From Fodinicurvata sp. EGI_FJ10296 (GTDB lineage Bacteria; Pseudomonadota; Alphaproteobacteria; DSM-16000; Inquilinaceae), in assembly GCF_040712075.1 (NCBI RefSeq), contig NZ_JBFCVL010000002.1, forward strand, positions 62,001-126,000: a stretch of DNA of 64,000 nt, in the 5' to 3' direction. Below are positions 50,241 through 60,534 of this stretch, in pieces. The notes under the pieces were generated by a model. The model had not been told where the DNA came from and did no database searches. It saw only the letters and a program-made list of their open reading frames with translations. Each line of letters starts with the position of its first letter. Positions within the stretch are counted from its first letter, which is position 1. The translations under genes and the position numbers were made by a program.

Positions 50241-51512
50241 ATGCGGATTTTTCTGCTGCTGTCGGCGGCCTTGATCGCGGCGGTATCAACGACATACGCC
50301 GTAATCGACAGGGCATCCCAGCCGCCACCATCCATCGCGGAGCCATCCCAACCATCCGAATCATCGATGGCTATGGTCGATGTCCTTGTGGCGGCACAGT
50401 CGCTCGCGGCCGGTTCGCTGCTCGGCGTCGACGATCTGCGTTGGCAACCCTGGCCCGAAGATAACGTCGATCCCGCTTTCGTCACCCGTCCAACGGAAGG
50501 TGCGGACGATACCGTTCAGACCTTGACCGGCAGCGTCGTTCGCCGTCCGATTGCCCCAACGACGCCCCTGACCCTCGACAGTGTACTGAAGCCGGGCGAC
50601 AGAGGCTTTCTGGCCGCGGTCCTGGCGCCCGGAAAACGCGCGATTTCCATCAGCGTCAACGAGACGACCGGACTGGCAGGGCTCGTCTTCCCCGGCGATC
50701 GTGTCGACCTGCTCCTGACCCACCGCGCGCAGGATGCCGCGGGATTCGGGGCCGTTCCCGGCAGCCGTCAGGCAAGCGAAACCGTGCTTTCCGATATTCG
50801 GGTTCTTGCTCTCGATCAGCGGTTGGAAAGTATCGATGGCGTCGCTGAACAAGCACGAACAGCGACACTGGAAGTCTCACCTACACAGGCCGAGACTGTC
50901 GCACTGGCGCGGAGCATGGGTGATCTGACCCTGACGCTCAACAGTGCGCGACCCGACGACATCGACGTCCAGCGCGAAGAAGATGGTGGTACCGGCGAAG
51001 GCGCTCCGATGGCGAGACTAATGCGTTCGTCGCCGGCCTCAGTGCCTTTCGGATTCCAGCCGACCACAGGTCCCGGACGGGCGTCACCGGTCGTCCATGC
51101 GGCCTTCGATCGCGGTTCCCCGCCTTTCGCTCAGCACCGGACGCCGTCGGACTTGCACACCGATGCCAGTGCCGATGAAGTCAGTGAAGACGTTCGGCAG
51201 CTGACGCTTCCGCCATTGGCGGCGTTGCCGACATATACCCTGGACACCGATGTCAGTCGCGTTCTCGGTCACCCGGTACCTGCACAGGCGGACGCTGCGC
51301 CGGTTGAGGACGACACGCCCGGCGATGCGGACCAGGAGGCGGAAAAAGTCAGTCATAATCTACAAGTTGTTCGCGGTTCTTCCAGTCAGATGCTAACATT
51401 CGGTGATGGTGCGTCCTCATCCACAGACGAGGACGGGATCCAATCCGGCTCGACCACGGCGGAGCGCGGTCGATCGGTGGCTAATTCTGCTGCGGGACTG
51501 CCGGGACTTTAG
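50241..51512 (+). CDS. cpaB: Flp pilus assembly protein CpaB/RcpC
   Basis: This 423-residue protein starts MRIFLLLSAALIAAVSTTYA with an N-terminal membrane anchor. The SAF domain region is MVDVLVAAQSLAAGSLLGVDD, and FLAAVLAPGKRAISISVNET TGLAGLVFPGDRVDLLLTHR is the RcpC/CpaB signature. The C-terminal 150 residues are Ala/Asp/Pro-rich and variable, with no recognised match. It assists secretin function in the periplasm. Confidence 0.87.
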   Translation: MRIFLLLSAALIAAVSTTYAVIDRASQPPPSIAEPSQPSESSMAMVDVLVAAQSLAAGSLLGVDDLRWQPWPEDNVDPAFVTRPTEGADDTVQTLTGSVVRRPIAPTTPLTLDSVLKPGDRGFLAAVLAPGKRAISISVNETTGLAGLVFPGDRVDLLLTHRAQDAAGFGAVPGSRQASETVLSDIRVLALDQRLESIDGVAEQARTATLEVSPTQAETVALARSMGDLTLTLNSARPDDIDVQREEDGGTGEGAPMARLMRSSPASVPFGFQPTTGPGRASPVVHAAFDRGSPPFAQHRTPSDLHTDASADEVSEDVRQLTLPPLAALPTYTLDTDVSRVLGHPVPAQADAAPVEDDTPGDADQEAEKVSHNLQVVRGSSSQMLTFGDGASSSTDEDGIQSGSTTAERGRSVANSAAGLPGL

Positions 51513-51587
51513 CCGTCTCCCGTATATCGAATGCTGCTGTATCCGCCGACCCGATGCCGCGGTACATGCAACAGGGGACCTGATGCC

Positions 51588-53006
51588 GTGACATCACATC
51601 GTTCATGCGTCCAGGGCGCCGAAAGTTTCCTGCCGCGCCTCCCGGCACCGTCCTTCATGCTGATGGCCATATCCCTGGTCGGTTTGTTGCTGGTCACGGC
51701 GCTGCCCGGCCGGTCGATGGCAAACGAAATCATTTCGGCCACGAGCGTCGGTTCGGTCGACATGGGACGCGGCCAGTTGATAAGACTGGAAGAGCCAGCG
51801 GCCAGCGTTTTTGTCGCCGATCCGGAAATCCTCGACGTTCAGGTCAGATCGCCCCGCCTGTTCTATATCCTCGGCACGGGCGTCGGCACGACGACGCTGT
51901 TCGCCGTGAACGAGGACGACGAGATTCTTCTCAGCCGGGACATTACGGTCACTTTCGGCGTCGGCCGGCTACAGGCGGCGATCGACCGACTGGCGCCGGG
52001 CGCCGGTGTGTCCGTGGAATCGCTCGACCGCAACCTGTTGCTGAGCGGCAATGTGGACTCGGCTGAAATGGCCGAAGATATTCGGCGGCTGGCCGAGCAG
52101 TTCGTCGGCGACGAGGAAAACCTGATCAATAGAATGACTGTCAGCGGACCCCGGCAGGTCAATCTGCGGGTCCGGGTGGCCGAGATCGCCCGGCGCGTGG
52201 ACGAACGACTGGGCATCCAGTGGCGTGAACTGACATCGTCGGACCCGGGTTCGTCGTTTTTGCAGGGGATCGGCGGCGGACAGAGCGCCGAGGCAGCCGG
52301 GAGCTTCACCATCGGCCTGGCCGGCTTGCGCGGGCCGATCGATCTGAATCTGCTGATCGACGCCCTGGCCAGCGAAGGCGTGATTTCCGTCCTCGCCGAA
52401 CCCAACCTGACCACCCAATCCGGCGAGACGGCCAGTTTTCTGGCGGGCGGCGAGTTCCCGGTCCCCGTCGCCCAGAGCGAGGGAGCCCTGACGCTGGAGT
52501 TCAAGGAATTCGGCGTCGGCCTGGAATTTACACCGACCGTGCTGGACGGCGATCGCATCAGCCTGCGCGTGACGCCCGAGGTCAGCGAACTGAACCCCAA
52601 CGACGGCATTACCGTCGGCGGCATCACGGTTCCGGCGCTGACAACACGGCGGGCTTCGACGACCGTCGATCTCGCCAGCGGACAGAGCTTTGCGATCGCA
52701 GGTTTGCTACGCGAAACAACGACCCAGGAAATTGACCGGCTGCCCGGTCTCGGCGACCTGCCGGTCCTGGGCGCCCTTTTCCGTTCGACGGCCTTCACGC
52801 GCGGCGAAACAGAACTGGTGATCATCATCACCCCCTATATCGTCGAGCCCGTCGATGGCGCTTCGCTCGCGACACCGCTGGACGATTTCGTGCCGCCAAC
52901 CGCAGTCGAGCGCATTCTCTTCGGCCGATTTTCGGGCCAGCCGGAAAGGCAGCGACCGGGGGCAAACGTATCGCCGCGCGGACCTATTGGCTTCATGCTG
53001 GAGTGA
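51588..53006 (+). CDS. cpaC: Flp pilus secretin CpaC/RcpA
   Basis: This 472-residue protein has an N-terminal signal (MLMAISLVGLLLVTALPGRS). The pilus secretin N-domain has DPEILDVQVRSPRLFYILGT GVGTTTLFAVNEDDE, and the secretin domain contains LIDALASEGVISVLAEPNLT, AGGEFPVPVAQSEG and FAIAGLLRETTTQEIDRLPG. It forms the outer-membrane pore. The GTG at 51588 is chosen; ATG 51531 is possible. It follows cpaB by 75 nt. Confidence 0.88.
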   Translation: MTSHRSCVQGAESFLPRLPAPSFMLMAISLVGLLLVTALPGRSMANEIISATSVGSVDMGRGQLIRLEEPAASVFVADPEILDVQVRSPRLFYILGTGVGTTTLFAVNEDDEILLSRDITVTFGVGRLQAAIDRLAPGAGVSVESLDRNLLLSGNVDSAEMAEDIRRLAEQFVGDEENLINRMTVSGPRQVNLRVRVAEIARRVDERLGIQWRELTSSDPGSSFLQGIGGGQSAEAAGSFTIGLAGLRGPIDLNLLIDALASEGVISVLAEPNLTTQSGETASFLAGGEFPVPVAQSEGALTLEFKEFGVGLEFTPTVLDGDRISLRVTPEVSELNPNDGITVGGITVPALTTRRASTTVDLASGQSFAIAGLLRETTTQEIDRLPGLGDLPVLGALFRSTAFTRGETELVIIITPYIVEPVDGASLATPLDDFVPPTAVERILFGRFSGQPERQRPGANVSPRGPIGFMLE

Positions 53007-53011
53007 CCAGA

Positions 53012-53755
53012 ATGCCGAATCAGGGGCTGCCCTCCTGCGCGGCTGCATCCGCCAGAACCAGACGCAGGTCACCGGCGTGGACGTTCGCTGCGTGTCTCAT
53101 AGCTTCGGTGGCGCTGGCGGCCGGCTGCACGCCCGTTCCGCAGCATGACTATGATGCGAGCGCCGCGGTAACGCAGAATCATATCGATCTGTACTTTTCG
53201 CCGGGAAGCTCCGAGTTGCAGCCCGCTGAGTCCCACCGGCTCGCGCGCTTTCTTGAGGATCACAGGGCCTCACCCGACGATGCCGTGCAGATCAGCGTCG
53301 AAGCCGGGATAGAGCCAACGCTGGATGATCGGCGGCGTCAACACATCGCACAGGTGGTGGCCGATCTCGGCCTTGATTCATGGACCGCCTCTGCACCGCC
53401 TCCCGCGAGGATGGGTTCTGCCATCGCTGGCCGGCCAATCGCCCGGAATGCGGATCGGGCGACGGTAATTCTTGCCCGCTATCATGCACACTCGCCCGAC
53501 TGCGTGCCCCCGCCGAACCGGTTGATCCGGTTTCCCGTCGATGCGTCGGAGACCACGGCTTTCGGTTGCAGCACGGCCCGAAACCTCGCAACGCAGGTCT
53601 CGCGCCCGCGCGATCTTGTCCTCGGCCGCGAAATGGGCACAACGCCCGCCGATCGCGCGGTCCTCTCGATACAGGATTATCGCGCAGGGACCGATGGTCA
53701 CAGTCCCACCGACTCCACGATGCCGGTGGGCATTTCGACGACACAGGCACCCTAG
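53012..53755 (+). CDS. cpaD: pilus lipoprotein CpaD
   Basis: This 247-residue protein starts MPNQGLPSCAAASARTRRRS and has a lipoprotein signal ending in LIASVALAAGC. The core (SHRLARFLEDHRASPDDAVQ ISVEA and DRATVILARYHAHSPDC) matches CpaD/TadD-type pilus lipoproteins. The C-terminal CSTARNLATQVSRPRDLVLG RE is the conserved CpaD motif. A TGGAGTGA site precedes ATG 53012. It may help position the secretin. Confidence 0.85.
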   Translation: MPNQGLPSCAAASARTRRRSPAWTFAACLIASVALAAGCTPVPQHDYDASAAVTQNHIDLYFSPGSSELQPAESHRLARFLEDHRASPDDAVQISVEAGIEPTLDDRRRQHIAQVVADLGLDSWTASAPPPARMGSAIAGRPIARNADRATVILARYHAHSPDCVPPPNRLIRFPVDASETTAFGCSTARNLATQVSRPRDLVLGREMGTTPADRAVLSIQDYRAGTDGHSPTDSTMPVGISTTQAP

Positions 53756-53757
53756 GT

Positions 53758-54960
53758 ATGGCCGGAAAATCCCCAGGGGGAAAGAATACGGGCGGCGCTG
53801 TCGATGATGGCCGCGACCCCTTCGCCGCCTTTGTGTCCGACGAGGAACTGCGCGCCGTCCTGACCATTGTCGCCGAACATCGGCAATGGGACCCCCGCGA
53901 CATACGTGGCGGCGGACTGGCTGCGGCGATCAGAACCACCGCTGCCTCGGCGCCTGCGCGGACGATCGTCGTCGATATATCCGGCTTGACCGTCGACGAC
54001 GCCGTCGAGGGACTGTCCGAGCTGGTTGACGGCGGATCTTCGGTCCTCGCGGTCGGCCCGGAGAACGACGTGCATCTGTTTAGACGACTGGCGGCCGCCG
54101 GCGTGCGCGACTATCTCGTCAAGCCGGTCACGGTCGATCAGGTCGATGAAGCATTGCGCACGCTGGAACGGCCTGATCCGGCGGCGGGCGTCCAGTCCCG
54201 GCTGATCATGTTCGTCGGCGCCCGTGGCGGCGTCGGGACGACGACCGTCACGACGAACATCGCCTGGCAGATCGCCGAGAGCCAGGGCCGCCGGACGGCG
54301 CTGATCGATCTCGATACCGCGTTCGGGTCGGTGGCGCTCGGCCTCGACATCGAGCCGACGCCCGCGCTGCGGGAAATTTTCGACGATCCGGAACGCATCG
54401 ACAATGTCTTCCTGAAAGGCGCCATGGTCCATCTCGGCAAATCGCTGAGCATTCTGGCCGCCGAGGAACCGCTGGGCCCGGCGCCCGGAAACCCGGCATC
54501 CGCAGGCATGATCGTGTCGAGCCTGAGAGATCATTTCGACGTCGTCGTCGCCGACGTTCCACGGTGGGCCATTGCCCAGGGGCCAGCACTCATCGAAGAC
54601 GCAACGACCGTCTGCATCGTTCTGGAGCCGACCCTGGCCGGAGTCCGAGACGCAAACAGGCTGGCGGCCCTGGTGGCAACACGCAATTCGTCGAGCGACA
54701 TTCGCGTGCTGGTCAACCGCGTTTCGCGAAAGCCGGAATTGTCCCTGCGAGAGGTCGAGAGCGGCGTCGGCCGCAGCGTGGACCTTTGGCTGGACGAAAA
54801 CGCCGAGGTGATGGCGCAAAGCGAAATCGCGGGTCGGCCGCTGGCCGACATGAAACCGCGTCATCCCTGGGTTCGTCAGCTCGGCGGCCTGGCGGTGACG
54901 CTGGCCGGCGTGCCGGTCAAACAAAAGCGCCCGATATGGAAACGGCTGCTTCGCAGCTAG
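53758..54960 (+). CDS. cpaE: CpaE/TadZ localisation ATPase
   Basis: This 400-residue protein starts MAGKSPGGKNTGGAVDDGRD. Residues 60 to 150 form a receiver-like domain (TIVVDISGLTVDDAVEGLSE ... RDYLVKPVTVDQVDEAL), and residues 165 to 360 form a MinD/ParA-type domain. The P-loop reads GARGGVGTTTVTTN, where the signature lysine is replaced by Thr, as in atypical TadZ proteins. It directs pilus apparatus to a cell pole. Start 53758 lies 2 nt after the cpaD stop. Confidence 0.87.
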   Translation: MAGKSPGGKNTGGAVDDGRDPFAAFVSDEELRAVLTIVAEHRQWDPRDIRGGGLAAAIRTTAASAPARTIVVDISGLTVDDAVEGLSELVDGGSSVLAVGPENDVHLFRRLAAAGVRDYLVKPVTVDQVDEALRTLERPDPAAGVQSRLIMFVGARGGVGTTTVTTNIAWQIAESQGRRTALIDLDTAFGSVALGLDIEPTPALREIFDDPERIDNVFLKGAMVHLGKSLSILAAEEPLGPAPGNPASAGMIVSSLRDHFDVVVADVPRWAIAQGPALIEDATTVCIVLEPTLAGVRDANRLAALVATRNSSSDIRVLVNRVSRKPELSLREVESGVGRSVDLWLDENAEVMAQSEIAGRPLADMKPRHPWVRQLGGLAVTLAGVPVKQKRPIWKRLLRS

Positions 54961-55008
54961 CGTCTTGGGGGGATAGCCGGAACGGCGAGAAAGGGTTCGA
55001 CGGAAAAG

Positions 55009-56643
55009 ATGGCCGACAACACGCATTCCGCAATCAGGGAACACGCCACGGAAAGCCGGGGCGTCGAAAGGGATGCCAGGAGCGTTGCGCGCACGGAGGT
55101 GATTGAAGCCCTGTGCCATGCTTTTCAGCAGCAGGTCGCCCCCACCGACGCGCAGAACATGGCGCGCCGTGATCTGGCCGAGCATTTCAGTGACGGCCTC
55201 GAAGCCATGCTGCCGACGCTGTCGCCGCGGCCCGGCCTGCTCGAACAGCGGCTGATCGTCGAAGGTGCCGTTGCCGCCATCCAGAACTGGATCAAGCGAT
55301 CAACGCCGACTTCGGCAGACGTCGAGGTGCTCGAACCTGACGAGGTTCCGGCGGAAAGCCACGATCGTCAGGGCGCCAATGATCGGGTTTATGCCATCAA
55401 GGGCCGGATTCTCCCCCTGCTGATGGAAAGAATAGACATTTCCGTCGCCTCCCACCTGACCGTCGATATCCTCGAAACCCAGATCGGTGAGATCGTCGCG
55501 GAGATTCTGGGTGAACTGAAGATACAGCTCAACGCCAGCGAGCAACGGCTGATGGTCCGGCTGCTCGTTGACGACATGGTTGGGCTGGGGCCGCTCGAAC
55601 CGCTTCTGGCCGACGACTCGATCACCGACATCATGGTCAACGGGCCGAAACAGATTTATGTCGAGCGTAGTGGCAAGCTGGAACTGACCGACGTGACGTT
55701 CCGCGACAATGCCCATGTCATGCATGTCGCCACCCGGATCGTGACCCGGGTCGGCCGACGGATCGACGAAGCGTCGCCACTGGTCGATGCACGCCTGCCC
55801 GACGGAAGCCGGGTGAACATTATCGTACCGCCGCTGGCGATCGACGGCCCATCGATCTCGATCCGCAAATTCGCCAAGAGAAAGATCACCCTCGACATCA
55901 TGGCCCGTCAGGGCAACATCACCGATCCCCTGGCAACCGTGCTCAAGGTGGCGGGCCGGTGCCGTTTGAACATCCTGATATCGGGTGGCACTGGATCGGG
56001 AAAGACGACCCTGCTGAACGCCATCTCGCGGCTGGTCGACCATGGCGAGCGTATCGTGACGATCGAGGATGCCGCTGAACTTCAGCTGCAGCAACCCCAT
56101 GTCGTGCGCCTGGAAACCAGGCCGCCGAACCTTGAGGGAGACGGCGAGATCTCGATGCGAAATCTGGTGAAGAATGCGCTTCGCATGCGCCCGGACCGCA
56201 TCATCATGGGCGAGGTCCGGGGCGAAGAGGCCATAGACATGCTGCAGGCCATGAATACCGGGCATGACGGGTCCATGTGCACACTCCACGCCAATACCCC
56301 GCGCGAGGCACTGACCCGGCTTGAAAACATGGTCGCCATGGCGGGATTTCGGCTTCCATCCGAAGCCGTCCGCTCGCAGATCGCCAGCGCCGTCCATCTG
56401 ATCGTCCAGATCAGCAGAATGCGCGACGGCGTACGCCGGGTTACACAGATCACCGAAGTCGCCGGAATGGAGGGCGAAGTGATCACGCTCCAGGACCTGT
56501 TCAAATTCGAATACGAAGGCGAGCGCAGCGACGGGACCCTGATGGGACGCCACATCTGCAGCGGATTCAGGCCCAGCTTCCTTCCCAAGGCCGAGTATTA
56601 CGGCCTTGGGGGCAAGCTGATGGAGGCAATGGGATGCCACTGA
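55009..56643 (+). CDS. cpaF: Flp pilus ATPase CpaF/TadA
   Basis: This 544-residue protein starts [20 protein letters not shown]. The typical long N-terminal region ([29 protein letters not shown]) is followed by the ATPase: Walker [18 protein letters not shown], His box [20 protein letters not shown] and [17 protein letters not shown]. It powers pilus polymerisation. Its 3' end overlaps tadB by 10 nt. Confidence 0.92.
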   Translation: MADNTHSAIREHATESRGVERDARSVARTEVIEALCHAFQQQVAPTDAQNMARRDLAEHFSDGLEAMLPTLSPRPGLLEQRLIVEGAVAAIQNWIKRSTPTSADVEVLEPDEVPAESHDRQGANDRVYAIKGRILPLLMERIDISVASHLTVDILETQIGEIVAEILGELKIQLNASEQRLMVRLLVDDMVGLGPLEPLLADDSITDIMVNGPKQIYVERSGKLELTDVTFRDNAHVMHVATRIVTRVGRRIDEASPLVDARLPDGSRVNIIVPPLAIDGPSISIRKFAKRKITLDIMARQGNITDPLATVLKVAGRCRLNILISGGTGSGKTTLLNAISRLVDHGERIVTIEDAAELQLQQPHVVRLETRPPNLEGDGEISMRNLVKNALRMRPDRIIMGEVRGEEAIDMLQAMNTGHDGSMCTLHANTPREALTRLENMVAMAGFRLPSEAVRSQIASAVHLIVQISRMRDGVRRVTQITEVAGMEGEVITLQDLFKFEYEGERSDGTLMGRHICSGFRPSFLPKAEYYGLGGKLMEAMGCH

Positions 56644-57647
56644 CACTTTCGACACTTTCATTCCACGTCTTCACAGGCGCCTTCATCGGCTTTCTGTGCC
56701 TGCTCCTGGCCATCAGCATGACGTGCGATCCCGTACGGCGCAGCCGAAAGCGCCGCCTTCACCGCGTGGCTCATCCCGATGGCCGGTCGTCGGACCGGGG
56801 CGCCCGCGCCGGCGCGCCATCGTCGCTGCGACGAAGCGAGCCCGTTCCCAAGGGGTTGCGACGGATCGAGGCGTTCTTCAACAGAATCCCGGCACTGGGC
56901 GCCGCGCGGATTCAGGCCCGGCTGCGCCGGGCCGGTCTCAACATCAGCATTACCAGCTATTTTCTGATGATTTCGATCATCGCGACGATTGCCTATCAGG
57001 CAGTGGGCGTCGCATTCTCGACAGGGCCGGCTGAAACAATAGCGGCCGCCGCCGCCGCAGGGCTGATCCTGCCGCATATGATCGTCGGGTTCATCGGCTG
57101 GCGCCGAAGTGAAAAGTTCCTGGCCGGCCTTCCCGATGCGATCGACGTCATCGTCCGCGGGATAAAGGCCGGTCTTCCCGTAATCGACAGTATTGCTGTC
57201 GTCGGAGAAGAGTTCTCCGACCCGATCGGTATCGAATTCAGAGCCGTGCGCGACAAGGTGCGCCTGGGAGAATCGATCGATCGCGCGCTGGCGGAAATGG
57301 CAGAGCGGATCGGCAAGCCCGAGGTCAGCTTCCTGTCGACCAGCATCGCCGTCCAGCGGGAAACGGGCGGCAACCTTTCCGTGGCGCTGGAAAATCTTTC
57401 GACCACTCTTCGGGACAGGCGCCAAATGAAGCTAAAAATCAAAGCGCTTTCATCCGAAGCAAGGGCGAGCGCCTATATTCTCGGCTCGATGCCTTTCATC
57501 ATGGGCGCAATCATTTATTTACTAAATCCGAATTACATTATGCCACTGTTCACCGATGAGCGCGGCCAGAATCTGGTTTACATAGGGCTGGCCAGCATCG
57601 GCTTCGGCATCGTGGTCATGGCGCGGATGATCCGGTTCAAGATCTGA
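56634..57647 (+). CDS. tadB: pilus platform protein TadB
   Basis: This 337-residue protein starts [20 protein letters not shown]. It has an N-terminal membrane helix, a basic cytoplasmic loop (RRIEAFFNRIPALGAARIQA RLRRAGL), two more helices and the T2SSF domain (LPDAIDVIVRGIKAGLPVID, TGGNLSVALENLSTTLRDR), then two C-terminal helices. TadB/TadC form the inner-membrane platform. Confidence 0.88.
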   Translation: MPLTLSTLSFHVFTGAFIGFLCLLLAISMTCDPVRRSRKRRLHRVAHPDGRSSDRGARAGAPSSLRRSEPVPKGLRRIEAFFNRIPALGAARIQARLRRAGLNISITSYFLMISIIATIAYQAVGVAFSTGPAETIAAAAAAGLILPHMIVGFIGWRRSEKFLAGLPDAIDVIVRGIKAGLPVIDSIAVVGEEFSDPIGIEFRAVRDKVRLGESIDRALAEMAERIGKPEVSFLSTSIAVQRETGGNLSVALENLSTTLRDRRQMKLKIKALSSEARASAYILGSMPFIMGAIIYLLNPNYIMPLFTDERGQNLVYIGLASIGFGIVVMARMIRFKI

Positions 57648-57701
57648 TGCTCCGGCCGCTCCGCCGATGATGGCCAACACTGTGTCCGGAGGGCCAAGGC
57701 A

Positions 57702-58658
57702 ATGGCCGAAATTTTTCCTTTCGGGTTGTCCGCCAGTTTTTTCATCGCTGCCACTGCGATGTTCGTCCTGTTTGCGCTCATGGGTTTGTGGGCGGCCGAA
57801 TGGATGACGCGCCGGCAGCGCCTTCGCTCCGTCGTTGGCGGCCGCAGCCACAGGCAGGGCGACGCCGCCGAACCGGGCGCCGGCAAGCCCAGGGCACGGC
57901 TGATCCGTTTCATGCGCGCGGTGGTCGCCAGCATCAGTTTCGTCAAGGACAAGCAGGCAAAGGCAATCAAGGGTGAGATGTACCGCGCGGGTCTCAGATC
58001 ACGCGATGCGATCATCGTCTACGCTTTCCTGAAGATCACGCTGCCGGTGGCAGGCGCGGTTGCCGGCTTTTTCGGCCTGCAAATCTTTTTCGCCGATTAC
58101 GCAACACCATTGCTTCAGATTTCAGCTGTTCTGGCCTGCTCGCTGGCCGGCAGCTACCTGCCCGACCTCTATGTGAAGCGTCGGGCCCGATCGCGGAACG
58201 CCAGCATTCTGGAGACGTTGCCCGATGCGCTCGATCTCATGGTCATCTGCGTGGAGTCCGGCATCAGCCTCGACTCGGCTTTGGAGAGGGTATCGAAACA
58301 GATTGCGAAATCTTCGTCCGCTCTCTCGGACGAGCTGGCCTATACCGGCCTGGAATTGCGCTTTCTCCCGGAGCGGCGGATCGCGCTGAATAATCTGATC
58401 GACCGCGCGGATCTGGCGTCGGTGCGGGCTCTGGTCAATACATTGACGCAGTCTGAACGCTATGGAACGCCGCTGGCAAAAGCCCTGCGCCTGCTGGCGC
58501 GGGAGCAGCGAAGCGAACGCATGATGCGGGCGGAAGAAAAGGCTGCCCGGCTGCCCGCCACCATGACGGTTCCCCTGATCGTCTTTATTCTGCCGGCGCT
58601 GTTCGTCGTTCTGCTGGGGCCGGCTGGACTGAACATCGTGGACAGCCTGTCGAGATGA
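57702..58658 (+). CDS. tadC: pilus platform protein TadC
   Basis: This 318-residue protein starts MAEIFPFGLSASFFIAATAM after a GGAGG site. The T2SSF domain appears as LPDALDLMVICVESGISLDS ALERVSKQ and TLTQSERYGTPLAKALRLLA REQRSERM, with the final helices LPATMTVPLIVFILPALFVV. It acts together with TadB. The gene is followed by the convergent cpaA gene. Confidence 0.88.
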   Translation: MAEIFPFGLSASFFIAATAMFVLFALMGLWAAEWMTRRQRLRSVVGGRSHRQGDAAEPGAGKPRARLIRFMRAVVASISFVKDKQAKAIKGEMYRAGLRSRDAIIVYAFLKITLPVAGAVAGFFGLQIFFADYATPLLQISAVLACSLAGSYLPDLYVKRRARSRNASILETLPDALDLMVICVESGISLDSALERVSKQIAKSSSALSDELAYTGLELRFLPERRIALNNLIDRADLASVRALVNTLTQSERYGTPLAKALRLLAREQRSERMMRAEEKAARLPATMTVPLIVFILPALFVVLLGPAGLNIVDSLSR

Positions 58659-58674
58659 CACCGGCTGCGCCGCG

Positions 58675-59130
58675 TCAGCTCAGTCCAACGGAAATGGTTG
58701 CGACGCCGCCAACGGCTATCGCGACAGCATAGGGCACACCGCTGGCGGCGATCCCGACCCGCACGCGGTCAAGCACGAGAATAGCACCGCTGAGAACGCC
58801 GCCTGCCAGCATGGTGATGACAAGAAATGCCGCTGCCTCGGGCACACCGAACCAAAGGATTCCCGCCGTGATCAATTTCGCGTCGCCGCCGCCCATGACA
58901 CCGAACCGGAAGGCCGTCAGCAGCAGCACGAATCCTGCCAGGGCCGCGACACAGTCGATGGCGACGGCGCCGATCCCCTCGCCCGTGAAAGCGGCGATCG
59001 AAAGGCGGGCGACGGCCATGACGGCAACGAACAGGGCCACGCTATTGGGGATTCGGCGCTCGCGCAGATCGATCGCGGCAGCCAGAAGAAATGCGGCCAT
59101 GACGGCGATGGATATCAGCGTGTCGATCAT
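58675..59130 (-). CDS. cpaA: prepilin peptidase CpaA/TadV
   Basis: This 151-residue A24-family aspartic peptidase starts MIDTLISIAVMAAFLLAAAI. The catalytic Asp residues are in AAAIDLRERRIPN (about residue 21) and FGVMGGGDAKLI (GxGD, about residue 80). About four membrane segments surround them. It cleaves the Flp and TadE leaders. It lies on the strand opposite to cpaB-tadC and divergent from tadG. Confidence 0.88.
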   Translation of the reverse strand: MIDTLISIAVMAAFLLAAAIDLRERRIPNSVALFVAVMAVARLSIAAFTGEGIGAVAIDCVAALAGFVLLLTAFRFGVMGGGDAKLITAGILWFGVPEAAAFLVITMLAGGVLSGAILVLDRVRVGIAASGVPYAVAIAVGGVATISVGLS

Positions 59131-59208
59131 GGCCCGGCTCTCGCCCTCAGAAACTGTCCGCAGATCTGCCGGATCCTACCGGCACAATCCTTACCGGATT
59201 CATTCGAA

Positions 59209-60534
59209 ATGAGACTGCAAGTCAGAATCCCGCTCAATTGCCTGAGCCAATTACGCCGGAACGTCGCGCGCTCGACAAAAAACGGATTTCTGGCCGACGA
59301 CAAGGGCGTGGTGGCAGTCTTGTTTGCAATCGTGGTGCCAGTGGCCCTGGGGTTCGGGGCCGTCGCTATCGATGGATCCAATCTGTATGTCAACCGCAAC
59401 CTGCTGCAGACCTCCGCCGACGCCGCAGCCCGGGCCGGCGTCGCGCATCTTCCCGATGGAACGGACGCCCGCGCCGCCGCACTCTACTATGGCGAACGGA
59501 ATATGCCGACGGATCGATACGGCACCGTCGTGAGCACCGAAGACGTCGTGATCGGAATCTGGAACGCGGAGGCTCGACGCTTCGAGCCGACCGCCAACGG
59601 GAATGGCAATGCCATCAGGGTGACGGCACGGCGCCAGGTGCCGTTATTTCTGGCGCGCATCTGGGGAACGGGCTGGACCGATGTGGACGCATCGGCCATC
59701 GCCGCGCTTGTGGCCGAACCCGGCAACTTCTGTGTTCTGGCATTGGGAACGCAGGCCGAGAACATCGCGTTTCAAGGCGGCAACCAGTTGATCGTCGATG
59801 CGCCCGGCTGTTCGGCCGCATCCAACTCGACCGCCGAGTCCAGCATGCGGGTTACCGGTCAGCCCAGCAATGTGACGTTCCAGTCCTTCCACGCTGTCGG
59901 CGGGGCGATCGAATCCGACCTGGAGAAAATCAACCTGCTGGAACCGGCACGCCTGAATCGTGGCCGGGCCTTCGCGGATCCCTACGCCGATTTCGACGTA
60001 CCGACCGGATTGACCTATCGCACTGTTCCTTCACAGCAAGGCAACCAGTCGGTCACGATGCAACCCGGCATTTACAGCGATCCGGTCAGTTTCCGGGGTA
60101 ATTTCGACGTCGTGCTCGACAGCGGCGTCTATGTCTTTGATAGCGGATTCGACCTCGGCGGATCGGTCACCGTGACTGGAAGTGACGTGACCATCATCGT
60201 CCGAGGAGACGTCGACATCGCCGAAGACCTCACCTTCCCCGGCAATGTGACCGTCAATCTCGTGGCACCGTCGGAGGGCGGCACCGCCGGATTGGCGTTG
60301 GTCGGCCTCGGCAATGTCGATATCCGAATGCAGGGTAATCCGAACGTCAACATCGATGGCGCCGTTTACACGCCGCAGGGCAACATCCACTTTGCCGGCA
60401 ATCCGGGCTCAGCGGGATGCCTGAACCTGATCGGAAACTCGGTTTCCATGATTGGCAGCGCCTCGTTCGCCAACAACTGCGAATCGTCTGGGACCAGTCC
60501 GATCATGACCACACGGGCTGCTTTGGTGAACTGA
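59209..60534 (+). CDS. tadG: TadG-like pilus protein with beta-rich C-terminal region
   Basis: This 441-residue protein starts MRLQVRIPLNCLSQLRRNVA. The N-terminal TadG/DUF2134-type motif is DDKGVVAVLFAIVVPVALGF GAVAIDGSNLYVNRNLLQTS ADAAARAG. Residues 250 to 440 consist of short strand repeats (NFDVVLDSGVYVFDSGFDLG, VTIIVRGDVDIAEDLTFPGN), resembling a beta-helix instead of the VWA domain usual in TadG. It is anchored in the inner membrane. Confidence 0.72.
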   Translation: MRLQVRIPLNCLSQLRRNVARSTKNGFLADDKGVVAVLFAIVVPVALGFGAVAIDGSNLYVNRNLLQTSADAAARAGVAHLPDGTDARAAALYYGERNMPTDRYGTVVSTEDVVIGIWNAEARRFEPTANGNGNAIRVTARRQVPLFLARIWGTGWTDVDASAIAALVAEPGNFCVLALGTQAENIAFQGGNQLIVDAPGCSAASNSTAESSMRVTGQPSNVTFQSFHAVGGAIESDLEKINLLEPARLNRGRAFADPYADFDVPTGLTYRTVPSQQGNQSVTMQPGIYSDPVSFRGNFDVVLDSGVYVFDSGFDLGGSVTVTGSDVTIIVRGDVDIAEDLTFPGNVTVNLVAPSEGGTAGLALVGLGNVDIRMQGNPNVNIDGAVYTPQGNIHFAGNPGSAGCLNLIGNSVSMIGSASFANNCESSGTSPIMTTRAALVN

